64,000 bases of DNA from Alentia gelatinosa (GCA_950022655.1 OX465592.1:2070623-2134622); one strand, 5' to 3'. Positions 11,746-23,317 are shown, numbered from the stretch's first letter. Program-made: numbers and translations. Notes: generated by a model from the letters alone, not told the origin.

Positions 11746-13925
11746 TAAATTGGAAGAGAGTAGAGACCGAGGTGGTGGTCTATCTATGTCGGGGAACAGA
11801 GTAGAGACCGAGGTGGTGGTCTATCTATGTAGGGGAACAGAGTAGAGACAGAGGTGTTGGTCTATCTATGTCGGGGATCAGAGTAGAGACAGAGGTGGTG
11901 GTCTATCTATGTCGGGGATCAGAGTAGAGACAGAGGCGGTGGTCTATCTATGTCGGGGATCAGAGTAGAGACAGAGGCGGTGGTCTATCTATGTAGGGGA
12001 ACAGAGTAGAGACCGAGGTGGTGGTCTATCTATGTCGGGGAACAGAGTAGAGACCGAGGTGGTGGTCTATCTATGTAGGGGAACAGAGTAGAGACAGAGG
12101 TGTTGGTCTATCTATGTCGGGGATCAGAGTAGAGACAGAGGCGGTGGTCTATCTATGTCGGGAACAGAGTAGAGACAGAGGCGGTGGTCTATCTATGTAG
12201 GGGAACAGAGTAGAGACAGAGGCGGTGGTCTATCTATGTAGGGAACAGAGTAGAGACAGAGGTGGTGGTCTATCTATGTCGGGGATCAGAGTAGAGACAG
12301 AGGCGGTGGTCTATCTATGTCGGGAACAGAGTAGAGACAGAGGCGGTGGTCTATCTATGTAGGGAACAGAGTAGAGACAGAGGTGGTGGTCTATCTATGT
12401 CAGGGATCAGAGTAGAGACAGAGGCGGTGGTCTATCTATGTCGGGGAACAGAGTAGAGACAGAGGCGGTGGTCTATCTATGTCGGGGAACAGAGTAGAGA
12501 CAGAGGCGGTGGTCTATCTATGTCGGGGAACAGAGTAGAGACAGAGGTGGTGGTCTATCTATGTCGGGGAACAGAGTAGAGACAGAGGCGGTGGTCTATC
12601 TATGTCGGGGATCAGAGTAGAGACAGAGGCGGTGGTCTATCTATGTCGGGGATCAGAGTAGAGACAGAGGCGGTGGTCTATCTATGTCGGGGAACAGAGT
12701 AGAGACAGAGGCGGTGGTCTATCTATGTAGGGAACAGAGTAGAGACAGAGGCGGTGGTCTATCTATGTCGGGGAACAGAGTAGAGACCGAGGTGGTGGTC
12801 TATCTATGTCGGGGAACAGAGTAGAGACAGAGGCGGTGGTCTATCTATGTCGGGGATCAGAGTAGAGACAGAGGCGGTGGTCTATCTATGTCGGGGAACA
12901 GAGTAGAGACAGAGGCGGTGGTCTATCTATGTAGGGAACAGAGTAGAGACCGAGGTGGTGGTCTATCTATGTCGGGGAACAGAGTAGAGACAGAGGCGGT
13001 GGTCTATCTATGTCGGGGAACAGAGTAGAGACCGAGATGGTGGTCTATCTATGTCGGGGAACAGAGTAGAGACAGAGGTGGTGGTCTATCTATGTCGGGG
13101 AACAGAGTAGAGACAGAGGCGGTGGTCTATCTATGTCGGGGAACAGAGTAGAGACAGAGGCGGTGGTCTATCTATGTAGGGAACAGAGTAGAGACCGAGG
13201 TGGTGGTCTATCTATGTAGGGAACAGAGTAGAGACAGAGGCGGTGGTCTATCTATGTCGGGGATCAGAGTAGAGACAGAGGCGGTGGTCTATCTATGTCG
13301 GGGAACAGAGTAGAGACAGAGGCGGTGGTCTATCTATGTAGGGAACAGAGTAGAGACCGAGGTGGTGGTCTATCTATGTAGGGAACAGAGTAGAGACAGA
13401 GGCGGTGGTCTATCTATGTCGGGGATCAGAGTAGAGACAGAGGCGGTGGTCTATCTATGTAGGGAACAGAGTAGAGACCGAGGTGGTGGTCTATCTATGT
13501 AGGGAACAGAGTAGAGACAGAGGCGGTGGTCTATCTATGTCGGGGATCAGAGTAGAGACAGAGGCGGTGGTCTATCTATGTCGGGGATCAGAGTAGAGAC
13601 CGAGGTGGTGGTCTATCTATGTCGGGGAACAGAGTAGAGACAGAGGCGGTGGTCTATCTATGTCGGGGATCAGAGTAGAGACAGAGGCGGTGGTCTATCT
13701 ATGTCAGGGATCAGAGTAGAGACAGAGGCGGTGGTCTATCTATGTCAGGGATCAGAGTAGAGACAGAGGCGGTGGTCTATCTATGTCGGGGAACAGAGTA
13801 GAGACAGAGGCGGTGGTCTATCTATGTCGGGAACAGAGTAGAGACCGAGGTGGTGGTCTATCTATGTCGGGGAATAGAGAAGAGACAGAGGCGGTGGTCT
13901 ATCTATGTCGGGGATCAGAGTAGCG
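11746..13925. repeat. 41-bp minisatellite, about 53 copies
   Basis: Unit is AGAGTAGAGACAGAGGCGGT then GGTCTATCTATGTCGGGGA(A/T)C, 41 bp, or 40 bp after loss of one G. Variant positions (CAGAGGCGG/CCGAGGTGG, TCGGGG/TAGGG, AAC/ATC) come in recurring runs of several units, which indicates block duplications. Terminates abruptly at 13925. A full CTATCTATGT is kept in nearly every unit. Confidence 0.97.
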
Positions 13926-14275
13926 GATTGATTGCTGTTGAGGTAATACTTCAGCTTTTACCCACAAGGAGGCACTTCTGTAGTCAGTTGTGCTGCCACC
14001 TGGTGTACAAAGCCGGGAATTCTCTGTGAGAAAATAGTCCTCACTGAGGATTGACATTGGATTGTGATTGTAAGAAGAATGAAGATTGGAGAGGATTAGT
14101 CATAGAGGTTTCTCTTAAGCGGGGTGCATACTTTGCGAGTTTTTCCCGTTTTTAGCACAAAAGTCGCGGTAAAACTCCCCTAGCTATGCTTTCCCGGTAC
14201 AATATCGTCAAGTCCACCTTGGACTGCTTGCGATATTGCACCACCCCTTTTGAACCCGCTTTTGCCCCCTACTTA
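13926..14275. other. No feature recognised
   Basis: Unique-looking DNA between the minisatellite and a TIR element; nothing to annotate. Confidence 0.5.
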
Positions 14276-14712
14276 GGTACAAAGTCACATATAAAAATCG
14301 GGGTCACCGTGCTAGTTTTTGATTTATAGATGAATATCATGATAATTTTATATTAGAATATATAGAAATTCTAAAAAGTTTGTTTTTTTCACATAGTAAA
14401 ACCCATGTAATTTTCCTCAAAGAGTCTAGTATATATATAGTACTTCTTATTTAGGTTTTAAAAATCATAGGTCACTGTCAATGTTTTTGAAAGAATTTAA
14501 GAAAACCATATTTTTCGGTACATTTTCTATGTAAATCAAACACATGTAAAATTGGCTTATTTTACCCATCAAAATTGGATAAACGTGACAAAATGTTAAA
14601 TATACGCATATATAATTAGAATTAATCCCCAAAATATCAGTTTTGACTAATATTTGACATTATCTAAAAATTACCAGGTGGCGCCACTGCGGATTGTAGG
14701 ATATGCCTTTAA
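14276..14712. mobile_element. TIR element of the GGCATATCCTACAATTCAC family
   Basis: Right end reads ATTGTAGGATATGCCTTTAA, which is the inverted form of the left end of the copy at 18601. The interior shares GGTCACCGTGCTAGTTTTTGAT, TAGTAAAACCCATG and CCAGGTGGCGCCAC with at least seven other copies or fragments in this window (18601, 23318, 27830, 33760, 45990, 55918, 63800). No transposase. Confidence 0.75.
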
Positions 14713-15127
14713 CTGCCGTATAACGAATACAGTAGGCCCAAGCAGCCAATGACTGCATTCACAGCAAACCAGTATATTCATACTATCCATCCTTGTACTA
14801 TTGTGCCTCGGCAAAGGTGCCAAAGTCGCAATAAAAAGTCCTAAGGTGTGCCTTGAAATTCCTTGCCATTTGGAACCAGAGTATGGAGTGAACTGAAGCA
14901 GGATATCCAAGGGACAATAAATCATGAATCTTTTAAACAAAAGGTGAGGGGCCTTTGCCTGGTCGAGTTTTGTGGTGATTTACTACGCTAATATGGAAGT
15001 ATTGCGCCTGAGTCCATCTCAGTTCTAAATATAACTGGACCTCCACCTGTGGGACTCCCTCTACCATTGGCAGCGCTCTGTGTTGTTTGTATGTCTTATT
15101 TGTATGTCCTGTTATCACCTTGTTTGG
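14713..15127. other. No feature recognised
   Basis: Two minus-strand frames of 71 and 89 codons overlap here but show no domain. No dispersed repeat seen. Confidence 0.45.
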
Positions 15128-15430
15128 TTTATTAGAGCGTGCTTGCACGTGCTAAATACATCATCTAGAGTTTAGAGGGGTCCATATAGACTTTCAGGGT
15201 ACTGCATACAAATTATCCCTTCACTATCTGTGTGTTATTCACTGTGATATTGAGAACAGAGCAGGGTGCCAGAGTCACAGTCTCTTAGAGGCGTGCCCAG
15301 CTGACCATGACCAATCACTCAAGACCAAAATACCTCATTGACCCACTAGTGCTTGATCTGTTTTGATCCTAGTTAGGCAGTTGCAGAAATTGCAGGTTGA
15401 CTGGGTGCAATTGGGTTACAGAAAACTATC
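15128..15430 (+). repeat. Dispersed TTTATTAGAGCGTGCTT repeat
   Basis: About 300 bp collinear with 31436-31760 and 51640-51950: it starts TTTATTAGAGCGTGCTT, passes ATTCACTGTGATATT and CTGACCATGACCAATCAC, and ends in a GCAGGTTGACTGG-like block. No inverted ends were seen, so it may be a SINE-type element, but I found no convincing A/B boxes. Confidence 0.7.
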
Positions 15431-15944
15431 ATATAAAAGGGGGAAAAAAATAAAAAAGTAAAAAGAAAAATAATTATATTCAGAGATAACTATGATGCAA
15501 GCAAAGCATCAGCATAACCTTCCGCACATAAAATTTATTGACTATTCAAATATAACCAAAGGATTCTAGATAGTTACATAATAAAATAAACAAAATCACG
15601 AGAAAAAAAATCATATTCAGAGATAAGTATGATGCAAGCAACGTTTCAGCCTAACCTGCCCCTCGTGTGAGGTGTGATTCACGCGGCACGTGGGATGCAG
15701 GGAGCACAGTTGAGTACAGACGGAGGAGGGCCCGGTCACGCCGCGGAGCATGCACCAGACGCTCAGTATACTATAGAGAAACGCGTTACTCGTTGGTAGC
15801 ACCGGTTGGGGATTAGGTCTGCTCAGTGCCACCACACACACAGAGTGCAGAAGGCCGAGTGAAGAGCAGGACGATGTCTTATAATGCGATCCGGCAAGGT
15901 AGGAAAGGCTCATGATTATAAGTTCGACACAGATTAGGATTTAT
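15431..15944. other. A-rich stretch then unexplained GC-richer DNA
   Basis: 15440-15615 is A-rich with a direct repeat (CAGAGATAAGTATGATGCAAGC-like at 15480 and 15617). 15640-15915 has higher GC and a 98-codon minus-strand frame, but the frame has no recognisable family and the plus strand has stops. Confidence 0.4.
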
Positions 15945-16174
15945 CTCACCCCTGGAATAAATGTCCATAGGCTTAACATTGGGAACTCGTTCTCCATGAC
16001 CCTACAAGTATTGTAGTCCGTTCTCCATGGTCTATACCCTGTGTGTCATCCATTCTTTTAGTGTGTACAGGGGTGAGATAGATACAGAAAGCAACTCATT
16101 TTGGTCAAAGTCATCGTTCTCCACGGGTTTGATGCGGTGTGATATGAACGAGGCGACACCCCCCCCCCCCCCCC
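15945..16174. mobile_element. Truncated TTTATCTCACCCC element ending in poly-C
   Basis: Left terminus TTTATCTCACCCCTGG with the CCATAGGCTTAACATTGG module, then GTCTATACCCTGTGTGTC and the arm TTTTGGTCAAAGTCATCG. It stops inside the apex (GAACGAGGCGACA), where a run of 17 C begins at about 16158. The second arm is missing. Confidence 0.7.
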
Positions 16175-16254
16175 TTGTATAGAGCAAGCCTTACATAATA
16201 ACAGCTAGGAGAGTGTCGTTTGTTATCAAATAAGATTCTTCCACTGGCTTTATT

Positions 16255-16535
16255 ATCCACCTTTATCTCACTCCTGGTATTTTTTTCTCCATAGACTTAG
16301 CGTTGGAAACTCGTATCCAACGCCCATGAGATTTTTTAGGAGACATATCCAAAGGGGATTATGTTACAAAGGTTAGCTCATTTGTCAATGTGAAGGGTGA
16401 GATAAACTCAGGTTTAGGGTCAGAGCTCGATCCCATCTTGTTTGAATCGCTACATAATTCACACGGCTTTGCCTTGTGAATTACCATGCGATTCAAACTC
16501 GATGGGATACAAGCTCTGATAGTAACCTTTCATAG
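16255..16535. mobile_element. Foldback element, copy A of duplicated block
   Basis: TTTATCTCACTCCTGG terminus, CCATAGACTTAGCGTTGG module, and inverted arms CAGAGCTCGATCCCATCTTG / GATGGGATACAAGCTCTG around an AATTCACACGGCTTTGCC apex. Near-identical in layout to 22085-22345, and with the same arms as 49920-50050. Confidence 0.75.
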
Positions 16536-16549
16536 GTTTCCTCTGTAGT

Positions 16550-16865
16550 ATGTCTAAGTTATCCTACCCCTAATAAAAAAAACTCCATAGGCTTAACATT
16601 GGGTCACTGTATTCGGTCTGGAGTTCAGAAAAATGAAATATATCGCTCTAGTGGGATACACTTCACAAATGACGTCATTTGTTAATGTAGAAGTAATTTA
16701 GATGGGCGGGGTAGGATAAATTCTAAACCAAACTCGAGTTAGTCGTGTTATTGTTCATCACACTCCGGCAAGATCGCCTCGTGCAGTAATACGCGATCTT
16801 GCCGTCATGCGATAAATAACAACACGACTAACTCTTGTTTGGTTTCTCCTAAGTCTTGCCTCAAG
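16550..16865. mobile_element. Foldback element with TTATCCTACCCCTAAT end
   Basis: Second terminal type: TTATCCTACCCCTAATAAAA followed by CCATAGGCTTAACATTGGG, then TGGGCGGGGTAGGATAAAT on the inner side. Arms AACTCGAGTTAGTCGTGTTA / TAACACGACTAACTC flank an apex with GCAAGATCGCCTCGTGCAG. Confidence 0.7.
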
Positions 16866-17640
16866 ATAGACCAGAACTAGACTGTGGTTGTATACACCCC
16901 CGTGTACACTGCATGCCTTACATAACAACTAACTAGGAGGGTGCAGGTTGTTATGGAATAACATTCTTCCACTGGCTTTATTTCTAACCTGTATGACTAT
17001 GGTTGGCCTACAACGGGTGAATAAACTGGATCAGTTCAACAACCAGGATGTTGTGATTCTCAAAGGAGGAAAAAAGCGGGTGGGAAATGTGCATGTGGGG
17101 CACTAAGTAGTAACACACAGCCAGCTCCCTCCCACCACCCTCCCGTTATCCTGAGAGTATGAACCACATACTCACATACCTCTTCACCCATACAGGCTTT
17201 CACTTATAGTATACACCCATGGGCCAATGTCTCACTTTTTCTGACAGATTCCATTTGTTATTGATTGACGAATGAATATCCACACACCCTGCATACCAGG
17301 TCACCTATTTACCTACTATATCTAAAAAACTATGATTCTGATAGAATCCGCTGGGAGTGTCCCCCACACATAGAGACAAAGTGAACCGGACCTAGGCATG
17401 GAGACTGAAGGGCCACAAGAGTGAGATTCTCGTGTAGTGAAAAACTCGGACCTGTTCTTCTTTTTTATCGGACTATGCTCAGACAAACTTCTCCTCTGAT
17501 TCATTTCGAGCCATGTCGAAATCAAAGTTTAGTATTGTAGTTTTCTTATCTACTTTTCTCGTGAGAATCTAATGAGATCTCAACTTTCGCTGGTAGCCCT
17601 TTGGAAAATCCGCTGATTCCCACCAGCCTAAGTATTTGGC
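16866..17640. other. Part of a duplicated block, no gene
   Basis: GTCTCACTTTTTCTGACAG (17229) and surrounding sequence recur at about 22648, in the same order relative to flanking elements. A 67-codon minus frame at 17322-17525 has no recognised motif. Confidence 0.45.
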
Positions 17641-17720
17641 CTCATTAGAGCATCTGACTTTGTGGAGCCTTCGGCTGGAAATGCGACGGTCGGGAGTTCA
17701 AACCCCGCTATCGGCAGTTC
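17641..17720 (+). other. tRNA-like sequence (pseudogene or SINE head)
   Basis: TTAGAGCATCTGACTTTG resembles the end of a D arm, and GGGAGTTCAAACCCC resembles a TΨC arm/B box, with an extra stem GGAGCCTTCGGCTGG between. No complete cloverleaf closes; I do not call a functional tRNA. Confidence 0.4.
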
Positions 17721-17779
17721 AACATTTCGTTTTTCTATATTTTCCCCTCTAACTCGGACTCGACAAAGTCGCTAGTTCA

Positions 17780-18600
17780 TTCTAAAATAATGAGATTTTA
17801 AGGATTTCTAGGTACAAATGTATGATGATAGTATATGATAATAAGGGGACATAGTGAGGGTGCCTAAATTTCATCTGTTCCTCAATATGTGTTCACCTCG
17901 TTCTTTGAACTCGGGGAATATTTCAGACCAAAATATCTCTGAACAGATTCCATTCAGGCATACTAACTATGTCTCCATATAGTACCCCTTTTAATACACC
18001 GTTGGTCCACACACCATTTCAACTCATACCATTTCATACCATTTCCCCAACACACCTATGTATTTTGGAAGTGTTCCAAGTGAAAGCTATCCAAAATTTA
18101 ACTTTAGTCGCACTCCTGGTGCACCGTCCGTTGAATCTTATGACTCTGCCATGACCATCGCATAGTATTAGCACTTTACATGATTGCATAGGAGTTCTTA
18201 ATGTTATTCCTATGGCCAAACTTATACCAAGGGTGAGATGATACGGGACTGAATCGAGATTCATAACTACTGAAAATACTCCATGAATTTTAGTTGTGGA
18301 GTAATCTCATGAGGCAAAGCCGAGTGAACCTACATTGCAAACCAAAAACGTATCGTGCACTTTAAGTGACTATGGATTGAGTGCAATTCAGATTTTATCT
18401 AAGACCTATCACTGACTAATTGGCTAAAATTTTGACATCATCCCCCATTGAGTGTTGTTTTTACCACACTCCATGGGTATTGAGTACGAGTTCCCAATGT
18501 TAAGTCTATGGGGAAAAGATACCAGAATTTAGATAAATCCAAAGGAAACTATAATCATTGACGTTGTCCTTGTTTTCAGAGAATTGATGATCAACATGAG
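17780..18600. other. Duplicated segment plus foldback remnants
   Basis: 17800-18000 (TATGATAATAAGGGGACATAG, CCAAAATATCTCTGAACAG) matches 22790-22960. 18225-18540 holds a decayed foldback with an AATCTCATGAGGCAAAGCCGAG apex and a closing GTTAAGTCTATGG module. No gene. Confidence 0.5.
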
Positions 18601-19114
18601 TTAAAAGCATATCCTACAATTCACTGTAGCGCCACCTGGTAATCTTTTTATATTGTCAATTATTAGTCAAATCTAATTCTTTGTGATTAGTCCTAATTCT
18701 AGAGTAAATTCAATGTTTTTTTAGAGTTTATCAGAGGAAACATATGCCAATTAACATTTGCTTCATGTACATTAGAAATGTACTGAAAAAATTTGGTTTT
18801 CTTCAATATCTAATAAAACAACAAGGATGGTGACATTTGAATTTTAAAACTTGAATATATTGTATTATACATCTACTATATTATGTGAAAGTTTCATGAA
18901 AATGTAGGTTTTACTAAGTGAACAAAAACGTTTAGGAATCTATATATATATTCTATTACAACAAAATATTGATCTCTAAACCATAAACTACTATGCTGAC
19001 CCCTGATTTTTAAGTTAGATATGTCCTCTACAATACTGATAGATCATTGTATTCAATTTTCAGGAGAATGACATGGGTTTGAATTTCCAAGCCAAATTCT
19101 CCGCTATGCCTTAA
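18601..19114. mobile_element. TIR element abutting the WxF gene
   Basis: Left end TTAAAAGCATATCCTACAAT, right end CCGCTATGCCTTAA; imperfect inverted termini bounded by TTAA on both sides. Same family as 14276-14712, 23318-23730 and 55918-56390. It has no frame of its own. Its right boundary lies about 14 bp before the start codon of the WxF ORF, so it supplies the immediate 5' flank of that gene. Confidence 0.8.
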
Positions 19115-19128
19115 TGGCCTAGGACACC

Positions 19129-20085
19129 ATGGATGACTTTGTGTGGGATGACCACATTGATCTCGAGGAGATCAACATTGACATACTCCTCGGCGATCCA
19201 GTCCGCTGGGATTTCCCACGAATATTGGCAGAAACTCAGAGCATCACGTGGACTTTCATCAAATCTCTACAACCTGGTGACAAGGTGAAATGGGAATTCC
19301 CCAAGAGTTTGGATCTGGACCGCAAGACAAAGTGGACGTTCAGAAAGCAGATTCAAGATGGGGGCACGGTTTGCTGGTTGTTCACACACCAACTCGAGGG
19401 GGAGAGTCAAGTGAAGTGGACCTTCACAAAGCAAACCTCAGAAACTAGAACTGTGAACTGGGCATTTGTCAGCCAACTGGACAATATCCCTGAGTTAAAC
19501 TGGGGATTCCCGAAGATGACTCCAGAAACCTCAACCATCCACTGGACCTTCAAGTCGCAGTGTGCATCCTTGGGTAAGATCAACTGGGAATTCAAACCTT
19601 TGACTAGAGACCTTTGCTCTGTTAAATGGAGCTTCGTCAAGCAATGTGAGCACGTTTATAGGACACCATTATCTTGGAACTTCCCACATCAGGTTGGTTC
19701 TGGGAAAGCACTCAAGTGGGATTTCACTCAAGTCACACCTGAGATTGTACCAGTTCGTTGGGACTTTCCAGAAAACCTCAAAAAGGATCCAAATACCTCG
19801 ATAATAAATTGGACCTTTGAGAATTGCCTCGAAGGCCAGTCAAAGATCAACTGGAGTTTCTGTAGGACTCTCGACTATGAGCAGAATGTTCATTGGGAGT
19901 TCCCTTCATTGATAACACTGATAAAACCCATCAAGTGGGAATTCAAAAGTCAAAGCAATGCCGAGCCACGTCTCCACGAAACTATCTCCACGCCACAGAC
20001 ATTCAAAGAGGCGTATACTGTGAGCTACCAACGTGCGTCTCTGAAAAAGGCTTCTCACATGAAAATAGCTCAACACAAACATTAG
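19129..20085 (+). CDS. WxF-repeat protein, 318 residues, unrecognised family
   Basis: Single uninterrupted frame. Residues 1-23 are acidic (MDDF...DIL). Residues 25-272 are 18 tandem repeats with consensus [VI]-[KNH]-W-x-F and a P/K/T after the F. The tryptophans fall at 27, 41, 55, 69, 83, 97, 111, 125, 139, 153, 167, 183, 197, 211, 228, 242, 256 and 270: a strict 14-residue period broken only twice (small insertions before 183 and 228). W and F are kept in every copy while the other positions and codons vary. The C-terminal tail (273-318) is basic and repeat-free. No signal peptide or membrane segment, so probably intracellular. Alternating V-x-W-x-F suggests one beta strand plus a turn per repeat (inference). 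The start chosen is the first ATG, in the context CACCATGG. Function unknown; it could also be one exon of a longer gene, but it begins with ATG and ends with TAG. Confidence 0.8.
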   Translation: MDDFVWDDHIDLEEINIDILLGDPVRWDFPRILAETQSITWTFIKSLQPGDKVKWEFPKSLDLDRKTKWTFRKQIQDGGTVCWLFTHQLEGESQVKWTFTKQTSETRTVNWAFVSQLDNIPELNWGFPKMTPETSTIHWTFKSQCASLGKINWEFKPLTRDLCSVKWSFVKQCEHVYRTPLSWNFPHQVGSGKALKWDFTQVTPEIVPVRWDFPENLKKDPNTSIINWTFENCLEGQSKINWSFCRTLDYEQNVHWEFPSLITLIKPIKWEFKSQSNAEPRLHETISTPQTFKEAYTVSYQRASLKKASHMKIAQHKH

Positions 20086-20240
20086 ATAGAAACTGAAGTG
20101 TAAATTTAAAAAAGAAAAAATTGTAGTGTAGTGTGTGCTTGTGTGAAATATGGGAACTAAGGCAGGATGATGGTGGATTAATATGGCAGCATTTATTCCT
20201 AGGTCTTCATAGTATCAAGGCTATGGACAGAGAGAGAAGC
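20086..20240. other. 3' flank of the WxF gene
   Basis: A-rich sequence after the TAG stop. No canonical AATAAA is evident close to the stop; the nearest good one is at about 21180, beyond two MITEs. Confidence 0.4.
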
Positions 20241-20421
20241 ACAGTAGAACCCCGCGTAAGCAAACACCCTCCGTTCTGGATCAAAGTGTCTGCTTACGTG
20301 GGGTGTCCGCTTACACGGTGTTAAAATAAACATCTTATATAGGGAACCGTTCCGACCAAAGGTGTCTGTTAACACAGGGTGCCCGCTTATGCGGGGTGTC
20401 CGTTAGGCGGGGTTCTACTGT
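20241..20421. mobile_element. pogo/Tigger-like MITE
   Basis: Inverted termini ACAGTAGAACCCCGC and GCGGGGTTCTACTGT, with interior rungs such as GTGTCCGCTTACACGG and GTGTCTGTTAACACAGGG, a pattern typical of short non-autonomous Tigger/pogo elements. No transposase. It sits 155 bp downstream of the WxF stop. Confidence 0.75.
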
Positions 20422-20591
20422 ATGTCACAAGGCACTGTTCCTAGAAATACGACATTGAGGTCATACATGAGTAGTTGTTGGAGTTGCTCACAGATGGCAG
20501 CAGCTTACAGTAGGTGTGTCATGTTAACAGTAACACATAAAGGGACTAAACATTAGACATTAGATGCAATGTTATACAAGGATACTACAAC

Positions 20592-20761
20592 AGGGGCCAT
20601 CCATAAAGTACTTCCGACCTAAGGGTGGGGGGTGGGGTATCAAGAATTTTGGAAATTTTTCATATGCTCCTTCTTTGTTTTATTGCCCACAAAATTTGTG
20701 GGAGGGGTAGAGAGGTCTAAAATTTCAGAAATTCTGCGTTCATACTTTATGGATGGTCCCC
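20592..20761. mobile_element. Short TIR element (hAT-like MITE)
   Basis: Inverted termini GGGGCCATCCATAAAGTA and ATACTTTATGGATGGTCCCC, 170 bp apart, with an internal pair of GGGTGGGG and AATTTTGG blocks. The GGGGCCATCCATAAA terminus is widespread in animal MITEs; superfamily placement is from memory and uncertain. Confidence 0.7.
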
Positions 20762-21190
20762 AGCCCTTGATGAAAACCTCTCAGTAATTTTAAACTCAAA
20801 CGGAGCAAAATGTGAAAACTCTAGCATTATCTCTTATGCAACCCACTGTGGACATCTAGACTATGGGTTAATAGGCATAAGGTCATTATTTTAATCATGA
20901 TATCCTAATACTAAACTCAACACATAGTTGTATTATGGCGCATGATACCGGTGACTTATTTTCTATGAGTAAACTCATGTTGATTGCGTTATAGCAATCA
21001 AACTAAAGTAGCATCTTTTTACAGGTGGCTAAGCGAGTCACCTACTGTTTGAAAATCTTACATATTGCTCAACTTTGTTGAATTGCTGTGTGTAACCACA
21101 TCTACAAGGTGATCTGATGTTAAACTTCCAAACTGGAAGTACACTCGAAACGGCTGTACATCCGATGTACTTTTCAATATAAATAAAGTC
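20762..21190 (+). other. Possible retroposon or transcript 3' end
   Basis: Ends with ATATAAATAAAGTCTTA (AATAAA at about 21180), directly followed by an AAT-rich microsatellite. Such a layout fits either the 3' end of a LINE/SINE or a polyadenylated transcript, conceivably that of the WxF gene. No coding frame seen. Confidence 0.35.
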
Positions 21191-21221
21191 TTAAATAATA
21201 ATAATGATAATGATAATGATG

Positions 21222-21273
<52 letters not shown>

Positions 21274-21342
21274 GCATGATTATGATGATGATGATAATAA
21301 TAACATTAATAATAATTATAATAATAATAATAATAATTAGAC
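21191..21342. repeat. AAT/AATG microsatellite
   Basis: About 150 bp of AAT repeats with interspersed GATGAT and AATGAT units. The 65-codon poly-isoleucine frame through it is not a gene. Confidence 0.95.
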
Positions 21343-21790
21343 TAATCAGTGTTTATGCCACGATGGGAAGGTCGTGTATTACTACGCGAAGCGTTAGCTG
21401 AGCGTAGTGAGGAACAGACCATAAATTTTATTTTATGTCATGGCACGCCATATGGAATTTTCCTATGTTAAATCAATGACGGTTTGTTAATAGGGGTAGG
21501 ATAATGAATATCATTGATACCAATTAAGAATTTGTACAAGGCCGGTTTTGCATCGCTAGCGAAACTGTGTGAAAGCAAAGTTCTTAGGAAATTCGGCTGC
21601 ACTGTCAATATCGATGAAATAACTTAGTAATGTGACGTCAGAGTTAACATAGCCATGGTTGTGCTGATATTAATATGAAACGTCACAAAATTTCATGGAA
21701 TTATTTATATGATGTGAGTTGCCTTCGCGGAATGATATCACGAAGCTGAGCTGAGTGATATCTGTAGCATAAAACAATGAAACTTTTAAC
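21343..21790. mobile_element. Foldback elements with AGCGTTAGCT apex
   Basis: Around 21345-21425, arms CAGTGTTTATGCCACGATGGG-type flank TACGCGAAGCGTTAGCTGAGCGTA; the apex AGCGTTAGCT (21390-21399) is an AGC/GCT stem on a GTTA loop. A second foldback around 21700-21780 has ATATCACGAAGCTGAGCTGAG at its centre. Same superfamily as 42590-43000. Confidence 0.6.
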
Positions 21791-22079
21791 TTGATTATTC
21801 TTTTATTTAACAATTTTGTCTCACTAGAAAGACATGAGCAACATTCTTTATTTTGAGTCCAAACAAATTATATTTTGAGGTTATCAACAAAATATAACAA
21901 AACACATGTGATATCGCCACAAAATTCCAAAAACTAAAGTTGAATTCAGTGGCTTATGTAACTGCAATGCCAGTTATTCAACTGACACAACTATGGCTTC
22001 GCATTTAAACATGTACAAGTAATAAACAATAACAAAAACGTTTAAATAATCTCTGAATCATTTCTTATACAGACGGTTC

Positions 22080-22985
22080 AAACAATTTATCTCATCCCTG
22101 GTATTTTTTCCATGTAGACTTAATATTGAGAACTTGTATCCAACGCCCATTGGGTATTTAGAAAAAATACTCAATGAGGGATCATGTCACAAATGTTAGC
22201 CCATTAGTCAATGTGAAGGGTGAGATAAATTCAGAAACCTATTCGAGTTTACGGTCAGAGCTCGATCCCATCTTGTTTAAATCGCGAAGTAATTCATGTG
22301 GTTTCGCCTGGTGAATTACTTTGCGATTCAAACTCGATGGGATACGATCTCTGATGTGTTTGTTTGTTTGGGAAGTTTAACGTCCAATTTGTTCAATTAT
22401 CATAAACTTAAATAGGTTTCCTCTATAAACTCTCACAACCACGGTCTCATTTTTAGGTAATGAAAACAACTCTCACGGTCTATACGAGTCTAGAGATCTG
22501 GCCCTCAGTTTCCCCTCCAAGCAACAAGATTCGACCAGTAGCCTTACAACTATTGTTTCATAACCATGTCTATCAGAATTCAACAATTTTACAATCCTGT
22601 TCAACAATTTTACAATCCTGGGTGATTTATTATATACTTTTGTGATAATGTCTCACTTTTACTGACCAGGAGTACAAATTCCGTTCGCCATTAAGTGACG
22701 AAATACTATTCATACGTCCTTCAGTACCACGTGACTACTTTCATTCTCGAAAGGCTGAGTTATAAAATGGCGTTTTTTATGATTTCTAGATATATATGAT
22801 AACAAGAAGACATAGTGAGAGTGCCTGAATTCAATCCGTTCCTCGATATTTTGATCGGATTAATATTCACCTCATTCTTCAAACTCGGTAAATATTTCCG
22901 ACCAAAATATCTCTGAAGAAATTCCATTTAGGCACACTAAACATGTCTCAATATAATACTGCATCTTTTGGACATTTGCAGAAAA
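22080..22985. repeat. Copy B of a duplicated block
   Basis: Carries in the same order the pieces of 16255-18000: foldback element (22085-22345), a TCTCACTTTTACTGACC segment (22648), and a segment with AGAAGACATAGTGAGAGTGCC and CCAAAATATCTCTGAAG (22795-22965). The intervening sequence is shorter. Includes a TGTTTGTTTGGGAAGTTTAA motif at 22360 that is also found in PPCS introns. Confidence 0.65.
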
Positions 22986-23317
22986 AATAACACATTTAGT
23001 CTTAGAGAAGATAAGTCAAGTATCTAAATCTGCAAATATTTACAATATGAATTAAGGTCATCAGCAGATTTTACAAATATTTGCTAAACTTCAATGTTCT
23101 ACCTATATGTATATTTACAAAAAAAAATAGAAATTAAAAATAAACTTTTCAAATTACCTATTGATTCTTGGCATGTTAACAGAACGTTTGTCATACATCT
23201 CTTAAGTTCGCTTGATCTTGTGTTAGCAATTGACTTCAGGAAAATAACCTTGGGGCACTTTGTGTTTACCATAGATTACTAGATTCCCGAATCCATGTCA
23301 ATAGATAAAAATTGGAT
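22986..23317. other. No feature recognised
   Basis: AT-rich; a 62-codon frame (23094-23282) shows no motif. Confidence 0.45.
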
